Positions 35,847-45,058 are shown, counted from the stretch's first letter. The stretch is 64,000 bases of DNA from Methylorubrum aminovorans (GCF_022179725.1 NZ_BPRC01000014.1:1-64000); one strand, 5' to 3'. The notes: generated by a model not told the origin, from the sequence alone. Numbers and translations: made by a program.

Positions 35847-36563
35847 TCAGGCGAAGAAGTCGCCGAGGAAGAAATCGACGGCCTGGGCCACCACCTCCGG
35901 ATTGTAGGCGTGCGGGCCGTCATACTCGACATAGGTCAGATCGTAGCCCGCACCCCGCAGCAGCCGGGCGTGGGTCCGGGCGCTGCGGTCGATGCCGATC
36001 TGCTCATCGCGCGTCCCGTGCGACAGGAAGATTTTCGGCGCCCCCGCCTGCACCTGCACGGACAGGAAGCCCGCCGAGGACACGATGATGTGGCTGACTC
36101 GGTCGCCGTTGGTGAGGCCGAGCGAGAGCGCGTAGCTGCCCCCGTCCGAGTGCCCCGCGAAGGCGAGATGACCGGGATCGATCAGGAAGCGGTCGGCGAC
36201 CTCGGCGAGCGCCCGGTCGAGCCGTTCCCGGTCGGGGCCGTTGCCGGCGATCACCAGATCCCAGGTCGGATGGAGCGATTGCGGCGCGAGCAGCAGGAAG
36301 CCGCGCGACTTGGCATGATCCTCCAGCATCGGCAGGATCTTTTCCGCATGCCCGCCGCCGCCGTGGAACAGGACCACCAAGGGTGTCGGCAGACGCGCGT
36401 CGATGTGTTCGGGCACGCAGAGGACGGCGTCGCGGGTCTCGAACAGGCCGAGCGCGTGGCGGCCGGGGGGAAGCGGCGGCTTGGTCGGCAGGCGCGGCAG
36501 GAAGGCGAGCCGGCCGGTCAGGCGCGGATCGAGGGGAGCGGTCGGGTCGATCCCGGAGGCCAT
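35847..36563 (-). CDS. Alpha/beta-hydrolase, phospholipase/carboxylesterase type
   Basis: A 238-residue cytosolic serine hydrolase. PLVVLFHGGGGHAEKILPML holds the oxyanion-hole HGGGG, the nucleophile is the Ser in AGHSDGGSYA, the acid is likely the Asp of SHGTRDEQIG, and the catalytic His is in YDGPHAYNPE. This fits PHB-depolymerase-like/YpfH-type carboxylesterases. The substrate is unknown. It is a monocistronic minus-strand gene between the frc downstream region and oxc; no oxalate operator lies upstream, so a link with oxalate is not implied. Confidence 0.8.
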   Translation of the reverse strand: MASGIDPTAPLDPRLTGRLAFLPRLPTKPPLPPGRHALGLFETRDAVLCVPEHIDARLPTPLVVLFHGGGGHAEKILPMLEDHAKSRGFLLLAPQSLHPTWDLVIAGNGPDRERLDRALAEVADRFLIDPGHLAFAGHSDGGSYALSLGLTNGDRVSHIIVSSAGFLSVQVQAGAPKIFLSHGTRDEQIGIDRSARTHARLLRGAGYDLTYVEYDGPHAYNPEVVAQAVDFFLGDFFA

Positions 36564-36593
36564 GGGGCATCTCGCTGAGGGAGCCCACCCCGC

Positions 36594-36741
36594 TCCTCAT
36601 GCCGAGGTGCCCGCGAGGGCGGGCCTCGAAGCACGCTCGAACCGTATCCCGGGCACCTCGGCGGGCGCGCGTCGGGGCAGGGTCTGGGCAGTGTCCCTGG
36701 GTGCTTCGAGGCTCCGCTTCGCTGCGCACCTCAGCATGAGG
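36594..36741. repeat. Inverted pair of a CCTCATGCTGAGG-type element
   Basis: The left arm (36594-36636) and right arm (36701-36741) are imperfect reverse complements. Both read CCTCATGC(C/T)GAGGTGC, then CGAAGC/GCGGG and CCTCGAAGCAC. This text is a frequent intergenic repeat in Rhizobiales. The pair can fold into one long stem upstream of the hydrolase gene at 35847 and beyond the end of oxc. Confidence 0.7.
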
Positions 36742-36799
36742 GAGGTGGGGGGTTACCGGAGCCGGAGTGCCGATCGGCAGCTCTGGCCGTGAAACGAGG

Positions 36800-36830
36800 A
36801 GGACCGCGGCGCCGGGGGCACCGCGGTCCT
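36800..36830 (-). terminator. Hairpin behind oxc
   Basis: AGGACCGCGG and CCGCGGTCCT with an 11-nt loop, 23 bp past the oxc stop on its strand. The following bases are CCTCGTTTC, so the T-run is weak. Confidence 0.6.
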
Positions 36831-36852
36831 TTCAAGGCGCGAGGGCCTCGCC

Positions 36853-38607
36853 TTACTTCTTCTTTTTCAGCGTGCTCTGCGGGTTGAGGCTGCCGATGTT
36901 GCCGCTCTCGCTGCCGGCCTCCGGATCGATCACCGCGTTGATGAGGGTCGGCTTGCCGGAATCCATGGCCTCGTCCACGGCCCGCTTCAGCTCGTCCGGC
37001 GTGGTGACGTTCACGCCGATGCCGCCGAAGGCTTCCATCATCTTGTCGTAGCGCGAGTCCTTCACGAACACCGTCGTGCCGGGGTCGCGCCCGGTCGGGT
37101 CGATGTCCGTGCCGCGATAGATGCCGTTGTTGTTGAAGATCACGATGCAGACCGGCAGCTCGTAGCGGCAGATGGTTTCCACCTCCATGCCGGAGAAGCC
37201 GAAGGCCGAGTCGCCCTCGACCGCCAGCACCGGCTTGCCGGTCTCGACGGCGGCGGCGACGGCGAAGCCCATGCCGATGCCCATCACGCCCCAGGTACCG
37301 ACGTCCAGGCGCTTGCGCGGCTGGTACATGTCGATGATGCCGCGGGCGAGATCGAGGGTGTTGGCGCCCTCGTTGACGAGGATCGCGTCGGGCCGCTCCT
37401 TGATGACGGTGCGCAGCGCGCCGAGCGCCGAGTGGAAGCACATCGGCGACGAGTTCTTCATCAGCTTCGGCGCCATCTTGGCGATGTTCGCCTCGCGCTT
37501 GGAGCGGATGGTCTCGAGCCAGTTCTGGGGCGCGCCCTTCCAGTCCTTGCGGATGCCGTCGAGCAGTGCCTCGACGCAGGAGCCGATATCGCCGACGAGG
37601 GGGGCGGCGATCTCGACGTTCGAGTCCATCTCGCGCGGCTCGATGTCGATCTGGATGAAGCGCTTGGAGCCCGGCTCGCCCCAGGTCTTGCCCTTACCGT
37701 GCGAGAGCAGCCAGTTGAGGCGGGCGCCCACGAGCACGACGACGTCGGAATCCTTGAGTGCGGTCGAGCGCGCCGCGCCCGCCGAGAGCGGGTGGGTGTC
37801 GGGCAAGAGGCCCTTGGCCATGCTCATCGGCACGTAGGGGATGCCGCTCTCCTCGACCAGCGCGCGCACCGCCTCGTCGGCCTGGGCGTAGGCCGCGCCC
37901 TTGCCGAGGATGATCAGCGGACGCTCGGCCGACTTCAGAAGGTCGAGGGCGCGGGTCACCGAGGCCGGGGCCGGGATCTGGGCCGGAGCCGGATCGATCA
38001 CCTTGACCAGCGAGCGCGCGCCGAGATCGGCGTCGATGACCTGCGAGAAGAGCTTGGCGGGCAGATCGAGATAGACGCCGCCGGGGCGGCCGGACACCGC
38101 GGCGCGGATGGCACGCGCCACACCGATGCCGATATCGGCGGCGTGCAGCACGCGGAAGGCGGCTTTGCACAGCGGCTTGGCGATGGCGAGCTGGTCCATC
38201 TCCTCATAGTCGCCCTGCTGAAGATCGACGATCTCACGCTCGGAGGAGCCGGAGATCAGGATCATCGGGAAGCAGTTGGTGGTGGCGTTGGCCAGCGCCG
38301 TCAGGCCGTTGAGGAAGCCCGGCGCGGAGACGGTGAGGCAGATGCCGGGCTTCTTGGTGAGGAAGCCGGCGATCGCGGCGGCGTTGCCCGCGTTCTGCTC
38401 GTGGCGGAAGGAGATGACCCGCATGCCCTCGGCCTGGGCGAGGCGCCCGAGATCGGTGATCGGGATGCCGGGCACGTTGTAGATCGTCTCGATCCCGTTG
38501 AGCTTGAGCGCGTCGATGACGAGGTGGAAGCCGTCCGTCAGCTCCGCCTCCTCGTGGGGCACCGCGCCCGCGGTGATCGCGTCGATGTTCTGGGCCTGGA
38601 CGGTCAT
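36853..38607 (-). CDS. oxc: Oxalyl-CoA decarboxylase
   Basis: A 584-residue thiamine-diphosphate enzyme; it converts oxalyl-CoA to formyl-CoA and CO2. The N-terminal ThDP glutamate is Glu 70 in SFRHEQNAGNAAAIAG; the cofactor motif is GDSAFGFSGMEVETICRYEL, ending VIFNNN; the central domain has LIILGKGAAYAQADEAV. The Lys-rich tail (STLKKKK) is typical of this lineage. It is transcribed towards frc, with an exact operator match (site b, 38771-38787) about 165 bp before the start. The antiporter gene upstream runs in the same direction, so a shared message is possible, but the operator position suggests its own promoter. Confidence 0.97.
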   Translation of the reverse strand: MTVQAQNIDAITAGAVPHEEAELTDGFHLVIDALKLNGIETIYNVPGIPITDLGRLAQAEGMRVISFRHEQNAGNAAAIAGFLTKKPGICLTVSAPGFLNGLTALANATTNCFPMILISGSSEREIVDLQQGDYEEMDQLAIAKPLCKAAFRVLHAADIGIGVARAIRAAVSGRPGGVYLDLPAKLFSQVIDADLGARSLVKVIDPAPAQIPAPASVTRALDLLKSAERPLIILGKGAAYAQADEAVRALVEESGIPYVPMSMAKGLLPDTHPLSAGAARSTALKDSDVVVLVGARLNWLLSHGKGKTWGEPGSKRFIQIDIEPREMDSNVEIAAPLVGDIGSCVEALLDGIRKDWKGAPQNWLETIRSKREANIAKMAPKLMKNSSPMCFHSALGALRTVIKERPDAILVNEGANTLDLARGIIDMYQPRKRLDVGTWGVMGIGMGFAVAAAVETGKPVLAVEGDSAFGFSGMEVETICRYELPVCIVIFNNNGIYRGTDIDPTGRDPGTTVFVKDSRYDKMMEAFGGIGVNVTTPDELKRAVDEAMDSGKPTLINAVIDPEAGSESGNIGSLNPQSTLKKKK

Positions 38608-38770
38608 GCGGCGTTCTCCCTATTGATTGGATGTCGTGTCCCGCTCGGGGCCCAATGGCGTCGGACCGATGCGGCGCGGTGCCTTGCCAGTGTCTTGGCC
38701 GGTGCCTTGCGCAACGCCTTTCCCGGCGTGCGGACCGTGCATCGGACGGCCGGTCTTGTTGCGACAGATC

Positions 38771-38787
38771 TGGCATACCAAATACCA
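38771..38787. promoter_or_regulatory. Candidate GntR/FCD operator, site b
   Basis: TGGCAT-ACCAA-ATACCA: exact match to TGGYAT-N5-ATRCCA, in the 361-bp gap upstream of oxc. Confidence 0.7.
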
Positions 38788-38968
38788 AATGGCCGGTCAA
38801 ACGGAACCGCCGCCTTTTATCCCACGCGTTGCAGGCACCCGGCCGGTTCTTCCTTCGCCCCCTCCGGCAGCATGCGGACGGAACGCTGGCTCTCCACGAA
38901 GACACGCGCCGGGCGTCATCCGCCACGGCGCGTGTCTTCTCAGTCGGTGCGGCCGGCCACCAATGCCC

Positions 38969-40294
38969 TCAGGCGAGCTTGACCGCCCGCGCCTCCGCCG
39001 CCTCGGCGATCTCGGCTTCCGCCGCGAGGTAGCGCCGCCGCATCGGCTTCAGAACGAAGACCGCGAGCGCAGCGGCCAGGATGTTCAGCCCGATGATGAG
39101 GCCGAACACCGCCGACCAGCCGTAATGCGCCGACAGGACGCTGGCGAAAGGAACGAGGAAGGCCGCCGTGCCCTTGGCGGTGTAGAGCAGGCCGGCATTG
39201 CTGGCCGCATACTTCGAGCCGAAGGTGTCACCACAGGTCGCAGGGAACAGCGAGTAGATCTCGCCGAACACCCCGAAATACATCGCCGTGCACAGAACGA
39301 AGATGATCGGGTTGCGGCCATAGCCCAGCAGCAGGATGCAGGCCGTCGCGGCGATGACGAAGGCGATGAACATCGTGTTCTCGCGGCCGATAGTGTCGGA
39401 CACCCAGCCGAAGAACGGCCGGCCGAACCCGTCGAAGATGCGGTCGAGGGAGATGGCCAGGGTGAGCGCGGCCATCTGCAGGCCGAACAGGTTCATCGTC
39501 ACGCCCGCGACCTTGAAGTCGTGGGCGATGGGGGCGATCTGCGCCGCCGCCATCAGGCCGCCGGAGGCGACCATCACGAACATCGCATACATCGTCCAGA
39601 ACACGGGCGTGCGCACCGCCTCTTTCGGGCTGCGGTCGATTTTGGTCTGGGGCAGGCGCAGGTTCTTGCGCCGGATCGGCACGGCGACGGACGGTTTGCG
39701 CAGGAAGAGCGACAGCAGGAGGACGATGGCGCCCTGGCCGAGCCCGAATACGAGAAACGCCCTCTGGTAGCCGCTCGCGGCGATCATGTTGGCGATCGGA
39801 ATCACCGTGATGGCCGCGCCCGCGCCGAAGCCCGCCGCGGTTGCCCCCGCGGCGAGGCCGCGCCGGTCGGGAAACCATTTCAGGGCGTTGCCGACGCAGG
39901 TGCCATAGACCGAGCCCGCCCCGATGCCGCCGATCACGGCCGCCGTGTAGAGCAGGAAGAGCGATTCGGCGTAGGCGTTGAGCGTCCAGGACAGGGCGAT
40001 CATGAGGCCGCCGAAGCCGACCACGAGGGTCGGACCGTAGCGATCGACGAACCACGTCTCGATCGGCACCAGCCAAGTTTCGGTGGCGACGAAGATCGTA
40101 AAGGCGAACTGGATCGCCGTGCGGCCCCATTGGTGCTGCGCGTCGATCGGATCGACGAACAGGGTCCAGCCGTACTGAAGGTTGGCGATCATCGCCATGC
40201 AGAGCACGCCGAAGGCGAGCTGCCACCACTTCGCGGAAGGCGTGTCCGAAGGCGTCTGTTGACGCGCGTGCTGCTCTGCCGGTTGGAAAACCAT
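38969..40294 (-). CDS. oxlT: Oxalate/formate antiporter (OxlT-type MFS), copy 1
   Basis: A 441-residue protein with 12 membrane helices. OxlT exchanges oxalate in for formate out at the inner membrane. Family blocks: NLQYGWTLFVDPI, TETWLVPIETWFVDRYGP, GIGAGSVYGTCVGNALKWFP (with DRRGLAAG), RIFDGFGRPFFGWVSDTIGR, and FGEIYSLFPATCGDTFGSKY followed by the Lys-bearing YTAKGTAA, which holds the substrate lysine of OxlT. It lies between oxc and a paralogue, all on the minus strand. In an aerobe it may work as an oxalate importer; direction is inferred. Confidence 0.9.
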   Translation of the reverse strand: MVFQPAEQHARQQTPSDTPSAKWWQLAFGVLCMAMIANLQYGWTLFVDPIDAQHQWGRTAIQFAFTIFVATETWLVPIETWFVDRYGPTLVVGFGGLMIALSWTLNAYAESLFLLYTAAVIGGIGAGSVYGTCVGNALKWFPDRRGLAAGATAAGFGAGAAITVIPIANMIAASGYQRAFLVFGLGQGAIVLLLSLFLRKPSVAVPIRRKNLRLPQTKIDRSPKEAVRTPVFWTMYAMFVMVASGGLMAAAQIAPIAHDFKVAGVTMNLFGLQMAALTLAISLDRIFDGFGRPFFGWVSDTIGRENTMFIAFVIAATACILLLGYGRNPIIFVLCTAMYFGVFGEIYSLFPATCGDTFGSKYAASNAGLLYTAKGTAAFLVPFASVLSAHYGWSAVFGLIIGLNILAAALAVFVLKPMRRRYLAAEAEIAEAAEARAVKLA

Positions 40295-40560
40295 CCGGTA
40301 TCTCCCTTTAGCGTTTCCGGTGTTCCCCCTGGCGCCGCATCGGGCATGACGATGCCGGGCAGACGGTCTGCCAAGGAGATGGAGGTCAGGCGGGAAGGCT
40401 GCGGCACCCCGGCAGGCCGACGAGGGCGCCGACTCGGGCGCGCCTCGTTCGATCGAAGGCCGAGGGTCCGCGGTGAGGACCCGTCGGCGCGCGCCGGGCG
40501 GTCAGGCCCGGTGCGCGTCGATAATCGTGGTCAGCCGGACGAGCTGTCCGGAGGCGCCGC

Positions 40561-41856
40561 TCAGTGCGCCGTGGCCGTCTTCGGCTCGGCCTCCACCGCC
40601 GCCGCATCGCGCGTATAGGCCTGCCGCATCGGCTTGAGGACGAAGATCGCCATCAGGGCCGCGAGGATGTTGAGCGCGGCCGCCGCCAGGAACACCGCGT
40701 GCCAGCTCCCCGTCATGGTGGTGAGGATGCTGGTATAGGGCACGATCAGCGCCGCCGTGCCCTTGGCCGTGTAGAGCAGGCCGGCATTGGTGGCGGCGTA
40801 TTTCGAGCCAAAGGTGTCGCCGCAGGTCGCCGGGAACAGCGAGTAGATCTCACCCCAGGCGAAGAACACGAGGCCGGTCAGGATCACGAACATGATCGGG
40901 TCCTGGCCAAACTGGCTCAGCATGTAGATGCCCACGCCCTCGATGCCGAAGGACAGGAACATCGTGTTCTCGCGGCCGATATGGTCGGAGATCCAGCCGA
41001 AGAGCGGGCGGGTCACGCCGTTGAGCACTCGATCGATGGTGGCGGCGAAGGTCAGGGCCGGCAGGGTGATGCCGAACAGGCTGACCGGCACGTCGGCGAT
41101 GTGGAAGTCCTTGGCGATCGGGCCGAGCTGCGCGGTCGCCATCAGGCCGCCGGCGGCCATCATCACGAACATCGCGTACATCACCCAGAAGATCGGGGTG
41201 CGGACCATCTCGCCCGGCGAGAAGTCGCGACGGCTCTGGCTGACGCGGGCGATCGCGGGCACCTGCCCCTTCTTCGGCGCGACGAGGAACAGGGCGATCA
41301 GCATCACGACGACGCCCTGGCCGAGGCCGAACCAGAGGAAGGCCGACTCGTAGCTGTAATTGTGGATCACGGCCTGGATCGGCACCACGGTGAGCGCGGA
41401 GCCCGCACCGAACCCCATCGCGGTAAGGCCGGCGGCGAGGCCACGCCGGTCGGGGAACCACTTGAGTGAGTTGCCCACGCAGGTGCCGTAGACCGCGCCC
41501 GCTCCGGTGCCGCCGATGACGGCGCCGATATAGAGCAACGTGAGCGAGTCGGCGTAGGCGTTGACCACCCAGGCGAGCCCGCACATTAGGCCGCCGACGA
41601 GCGTCACGACCCGCGGGCCGTACTTGTCGACGAACCAGCCCTCGATCGGAACGAGCCAGGTCTCGGTGACGACGAAGAGGGTGAAGGCGACTTGGATCGC
41701 GGCACGGTCCCAGCCGTGCCGCTCCTGGATCGGGTTGACGAAGAACGTCCACCCGTACTGCATGTTGGCGATCATGCACATGCAGACAATGCCGAACAGC
41801 AATTGCAGCCAGCGGTTCTTGGGCGCTGAAGCGCCTGTTGTCGATAGATCGGTCAT
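40561..41856 (-). CDS. oxlT: Oxalate/formate antiporter (OxlT-type MFS), copy 2
   Basis: A 431-residue, 12-helix paralogue of the neighbouring antiporter with the same blocks: MQYGWTFFVNPIQERHGW, TETWLVPIEGWFVDKYGP, GTGAGAVYGTCVGNSLKWFP, RVLNGVTRPLFGWISDHIGR, WGEIYSLFPATCGDTFGSKY and LLYTAKGTAA with the substrate lysine. The 265-bp gap to copy 1 holds no recognised operator. Two transporters side by side suggest tandem duplication followed by divergence. Different affinity or different dicarboxylates (oxalate against formate, glyoxylate or malonate) is a reasonable guess only. Confidence 0.88.
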   Translation of the reverse strand: MTDLSTTGASAPKNRWLQLLFGIVCMCMIANMQYGWTFFVNPIQERHGWDRAAIQVAFTLFVVTETWLVPIEGWFVDKYGPRVVTLVGGLMCGLAWVVNAYADSLTLLYIGAVIGGTGAGAVYGTCVGNSLKWFPDRRGLAAGLTAMGFGAGSALTVVPIQAVIHNYSYESAFLWFGLGQGVVVMLIALFLVAPKKGQVPAIARVSQSRRDFSPGEMVRTPIFWVMYAMFVMMAAGGLMATAQLGPIAKDFHIADVPVSLFGITLPALTFAATIDRVLNGVTRPLFGWISDHIGRENTMFLSFGIEGVGIYMLSQFGQDPIMFVILTGLVFFAWGEIYSLFPATCGDTFGSKYAATNAGLLYTAKGTAALIVPYTSILTTMTGSWHAVFLAAAALNILAALMAIFVLKPMRQAYTRDAAAVEAEPKTATAH

Positions 41857-42284
41857 GGACGTATCTCCAGTGTACGCTCGATTTTCCGAGCTTTTTGGTC
41901 AGCTTTAGTTCAGCAATGTTTTTATGAAACGACCATATTATTTCTTAAAACCGGTCGAGACGCAGACAACCGATCGGCGCCGCAATAATTTTCATGAAAT
42001 TCCGAAACGTTACGAGTGACACCTCCGCCAACGGGCTCTGCCGAATTCGGGACGATGGTCTTGCGCGAGGGCCGAGGGCTCTACCGGCCCCGGTTCAATG
42101 AGAGGCATGCTGCCGAGCTTGTCGCGCGGCCCCATGGCTTGAAGGTTCGGTGGCTCGATCTTGCCAGCCGGCCCGGACGCGGCGGCACCATAATTCAAAA
42201 TGTCGGATTGACAATAGGTATGCTGTATACCAGCCTGCAGACCAAGGCGGCCCCGGTCGAGAGGCATGCCGAAGGAGGAGCGCC
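41857..42284. other. Divergent intergenic region between oxlT copy 2 and the CBS-domain gene
   Basis: An AT-rich first half (GTTTTTATGAAACGACC, ATTATTTCTTAAAACC) is probably the oxlT promoter. Operator-like site d lies at 42216-42232. No gene seen. Confidence 0.5.
42216..42232. promoter_or_regulatory. Candidate GntR/FCD operator, site d
   Basis: AGGTAT-GCTGT-ATACCA: one mismatch to TGGYAT-N5-ATRCCA; arms GGTAT/ATACC are perfectly inverted. It sits 53 bp before the start of the CBS-domain gene that heads the plus-strand unit ending at 45058. Confidence 0.65.
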
Positions 42285-42728
42285 GTGTTTGGAACGATGC
42301 GCCGTGAGCCGGATGCGGCGGGCGTCCGCACCATTCACAGAGACCGCTCGGTGGCCGAGGCGGCGCAGCTCCTCGCCCAGCCGGGAACGGGCGCCCTCGT
42401 CGTCGTCGAAGGTGAGGCCGACGGGACGGTGACGGGTCTTCTCACGCAGCGCGATATCTTCCGCGCGGTGGCGGCCGAGGGTCCCGAAATCTACAGCCGC
42501 AGCGTCTGGCTCATCACCGACCCCGATTTTCCCGCCGTCGATATCGGGGCCTCGGCGCAGGAGCGCCTGAAGACCTTCTGCGAGCGGAGGGTCGATCACA
42601 TCGCCCTGATGGAATCCTGCCGCATCAGCGCAATCCTGAGCATCTGGGATTGTGCCGGCCAAGACATCGATAAAGATATCGGCCAGGCGCGGACCGCGGC
42701 GACCCCACAGGCATCATCGCATCCGTGA
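42285..42728 (+). CDS. CBS-domain protein in the oxalate island
   Basis: A 147-residue protein with a pair of CBS modules: VRTIHRDRSVAEAAQLLAQP, GALVVVEGEADGTVTGLLTQ, RDIFRAVAAEG and FCERRVDHIALMESCRISAI. CBS pairs bind adenine nucleotides (AMP, ATP, SAM) and act as energy sensors. GTG 42285 is favoured by GGAGGAG upstream; ATG 42297 is the alternative. It opens a plus-strand unit with operator site d at -53, so it is probably induced with oxalate metabolism. What it would regulate (the nearby kinase-like protein, a transporter, or a CoA enzyme) is unknown. Confidence 0.75.
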   Translation: MFGTMRREPDAAGVRTIHRDRSVAEAAQLLAQPGTGALVVVEGEADGTVTGLLTQRDIFRAVAAEGPEIYSRSVWLITDPDFPAVDIGASAQERLKTFCERRVDHIALMESCRISAILSIWDCAGQDIDKDIGQARTAATPQASSHP

Positions 42729-42879
42729 ATGCGTACGGCTCCGCTTGCATGCGGTGGTCGCCGCGCACGACGCATCGGCACCGTAGACCGCATCCGACGG
42801 AGCGGGCACAAGGCATCGGGCGTTGTGCGAAAAAGAACCGGAACCGGTCGGACAACATCTCCGAGAAAAGGCGCCCGCC

Positions 42880-43173
42880 ATGGAAACCCCGATGAAACAT
42901 CTGACCGTCGTCGAGTGTCCGATCGTCTTTCCGGGCGAGAACGAATTCGGCGCGTCGAGCGTCGACATGCTGCCGCGCCTCGGCATCGCCGGCGGGCTGG
43001 AGAGCCGCCACATCCGTGTTCTCGACGAGCGTGTCATCGCCGTGTGCATCTGGCGCAGCTCGTTCTGCGCCAAGCTGTTCTTCGATGCCGCTTGGCACGA
43101 GCGGGCGACGACCCTCTGGGGCGAGGCCTACCAGATCCGGTTCGAGGCGATCGAGAACGCCTCCGCCGCCTGA
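42880..43173 (+). CDS. 97-residue protein of unknown function in the oxalate island
   Basis: A 97-residue protein from ATG 42880 (AAGG site; a longer frame begins at 42823 without a good site). It starts METPMKHLTVVECPIVFPGE, has a central DERVIAVCIWRSSFCAKLFF segment with two cysteines, and ends WGEAYQIRFEAIENASAA. No signal peptide or membrane helix. I do not recognise the family. It lies 151 bp after the CBS gene and 37 bp before the P-loop kinase-like gene, all plus strand, so it is most likely part of the same unit. Confidence 0.65.
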   Translation: METPMKHLTVVECPIVFPGENEFGASSVDMLPRLGIAGGLESRHIRVLDERVIAVCIWRSSFCAKLFFDAAWHERATTLWGEAYQIRFEAIENASAA

Positions 43174-43210
43174 TCAGCACAGGCTGGCCGCAGCAAGGAG
43201 GGCCGGCGCG

Positions 43211-45058
43211 ATGAACGAAGCCGCGCCGACCCTCACGGAGATCGGCTCCACGGGAGCGCCCGCGGACGCGTCGGCTTTCCACGCCTGGAATCCGGGGCTC
43301 GAACCCGGCTTACCGCGGGCGATGCGCCCGTTCGCCACGCTGTTCCGCCCCGAAAACGTTGCGCTGAGCTATCCCGAAATCCTCGAACTCTCCGACCTGA
43401 GCGGCCTGCCCGCGACCCAGATCGCTCCCTTCCGACCCGAGCGCCTCGCCGTCCACGAAGTGCTGATCCGGGTGATGGCCGACATCTCGGTCCCGGTCGG
43501 CGAGGTCTATGCCGATCTCGGGCTGAACTTCCGGCGCATCGTCACCACCCTCCTGCGCGAGGGCGTGGCGCAGCGCCTCGACGCGGTCGTGGCGACATAT
43601 GAGACTGTCCGCGCCGAGGCCGACGCGATCCTGGACCGCGAGCTGTCGGCCCTGCTCGACGAGCCGCCCGCTCCGGTGCCCGAGCCGGCATCCGGCTGGG
43701 GGCGGTGGCTTGCCCGCCTCGGTGCGCGCGCCCCCCCCTCTCCTCGGAGTGCCCCACCGGCCGGCGATGGCCAAGCCAGTGTCCTCGCCCGCCTCGACGC
43801 GCGGTGCGCCGCCGCCGATGAAGCCGACACCCTGGAGAGCTCCGTCCGCGAGGCGCTCCGCACGGTGTTCGACCACGTCATCGCTCGTCAGGGCATGCTG
43901 ATCCGCGATCGGGCGCTGCTGCGCCGGCTCGCCGGGATCCTCGTCACCAACCGCTGCGGCAGCAACCGGATCGGCGCGCTGATCGCGCCGTGGATCGAGG
44001 CCATCGCCGAGGCCGAGGGCTACCATCGCCCAGCGCCCCAGGCGCAGCCGGTGGTGATGACGGTCAAGGGTGCCTCGGCCTCAGGCAAGAGCACGATCCG
44101 GCCCTACCAGCGCGGTCTCGCCGAGCGGATCGGTGCCTCCTGGCAGGATTTCGCCGTCATCACCCCGGATGTCTGGCGCAAGTTCCTGCTCGACTACGAC
44201 AGTCTCGGTGCCGTCCGCCGCTACGCCGGGCCGCTGACCGGCCACGAGGTCGAGATCGTCGATGCCAAGCTCGACCGCTACATCACCCGCAAGGCTGCCG
44301 ATGGCCGCCTCTCGCACCTGCTGATCGATCGCTTCCGCTTCGACAGCTTCTCGACGGAGGCCGGCAGTGACGGCGCCGGCCAGCTCCTGACCCGGTTCGG
44401 CCACCGGGTCTTCCTGCAGTTCATGGTCACGCCGCCCGAGGAAACGGTGGAGCGGGCCTGGAAGCGGGGCGAGGAGTTCGGGCGCTACAAGGCGGTGGAG
44501 GATCTGCTCGCGCACAATGTCGAGGCCTATACCGGCATGCCGCGGCTGTTCTTCAACTGGGTCCTGCGCCGCGACCGGCCGGTCTTCTTCGAATTCCTCG
44601 ACAACAGCGTGCCCAACGGCGCCCGTCCGCTCACCATCGCCTTCGGTACGAACGACACGATGACGATCCTCGACGCGAGAGCCCTGCTGGCAATCGAACG
44701 CTATCGGCGGATCGACATCCGCGCCCGCAGCGCAGCCGATGTCTATCGCGGCGCCGACAAAGCGCCGGAGGCGGATGCAGGCTTCCTGCGGGAGGTGTTG
44801 CGGCGGCTTGCCGTCGTGCGCTTCGCCGACCGCGAGACGGGCCGGGTCTTCGCGCGTTTCGAGCAGGGTCGGCTTCTCGGTCTCGACCGGGCGGGCCTGG
44901 CGGCCGCACTCAGCGAGGCCGGGACCGCGCAGGCGCTCTCGGCGGTGGGCCTGCGGGAGCGAACGGATGAAGTTCCGCCGCTTGACGAGAGCCTTTCCCC
45001 ATCCGAGACATCGACGCTCGGAGCCTGGGGTCGCGAACTCGTTCAGACGACCCGCTGA
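43211..45058 (+). CDS. Large P-loop kinase-like protein (zeta-toxin-like) of unknown role
   Basis: A 615-residue protein with a strong AAGGAGG site. Residues 1-270 are a helical, largely uncharacterised domain (FATLFRPENVALSYPEILEL, PERLAVHEVLIRVMADISVP, RGMLIRDRALLRRL-type segment). The P-loop GASASGKST lies at 287-295, followed by DFAVITPDVWRKFLLDY, RYAGPLTGHEVEIVDAKL, LSHLLIDRFRFDSFS, and a lid-like VERAWKRGEEFGRYKAVEDL, as in zeta-toxin/polynucleotide-type kinases. The final 100 residues look like a further small domain. No antitoxin-like partner is evident. Sited in the oxalate island, third in a unit led by a CBS gene with operator site d. A nucleotide-binding or phosphotransfer role is likely; substrate unknown. 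Confidence 0.7.
   Translation: MNEAAPTLTEIGSTGAPADASAFHAWNPGLEPGLPRAMRPFATLFRPENVALSYPEILELSDLSGLPATQIAPFRPERLAVHEVLIRVMADISVPVGEVYADLGLNFRRIVTTLLREGVAQRLDAVVATYETVRAEADAILDRELSALLDEPPAPVPEPASGWGRWLARLGARAPPSPRSAPPAGDGQASVLARLDARCAAADEADTLESSVREALRTVFDHVIARQGMLIRDRALLRRLAGILVTNRCGSNRIGALIAPWIEAIAEAEGYHRPAPQAQPVVMTVKGASASGKSTIRPYQRGLAERIGASWQDFAVITPDVWRKFLLDYDSLGAVRRYAGPLTGHEVEIVDAKLDRYITRKAADGRLSHLLIDRFRFDSFSTEAGSDGAGQLLTRFGHRVFLQFMVTPPEETVERAWKRGEEFGRYKAVEDLLAHNVEAYTGMPRLFFNWVLRRDRPVFFEFLDNSVPNGARPLTIAFGTNDTMTILDARALLAIERYRRIDIRARSAADVYRGADKAPEADAGFLREVLRRLAVVRFADRETGRVFARFEQGRLLGLDRAGLAAALSEAGTAQALSAVGLRERTDEVPPLDESLSPSETSTLGAWGRELVQTTR

Noticed and set aside
38627..40618. Long plus-strand open frame opposite the oxlT antiporter
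   Set aside because: Antisense shadow of a 12-helix transporter; extremely charged composition and no ribosome site.
43211..45058. Toxin-antitoxin system with the kinase-like protein as zeta toxin
   Set aside because: No epsilon-like small gene overlaps or precedes it closely with the right character; the preceding 97-aa protein does not resemble a known antitoxin, and operator sites link the unit to oxalate genes instead.
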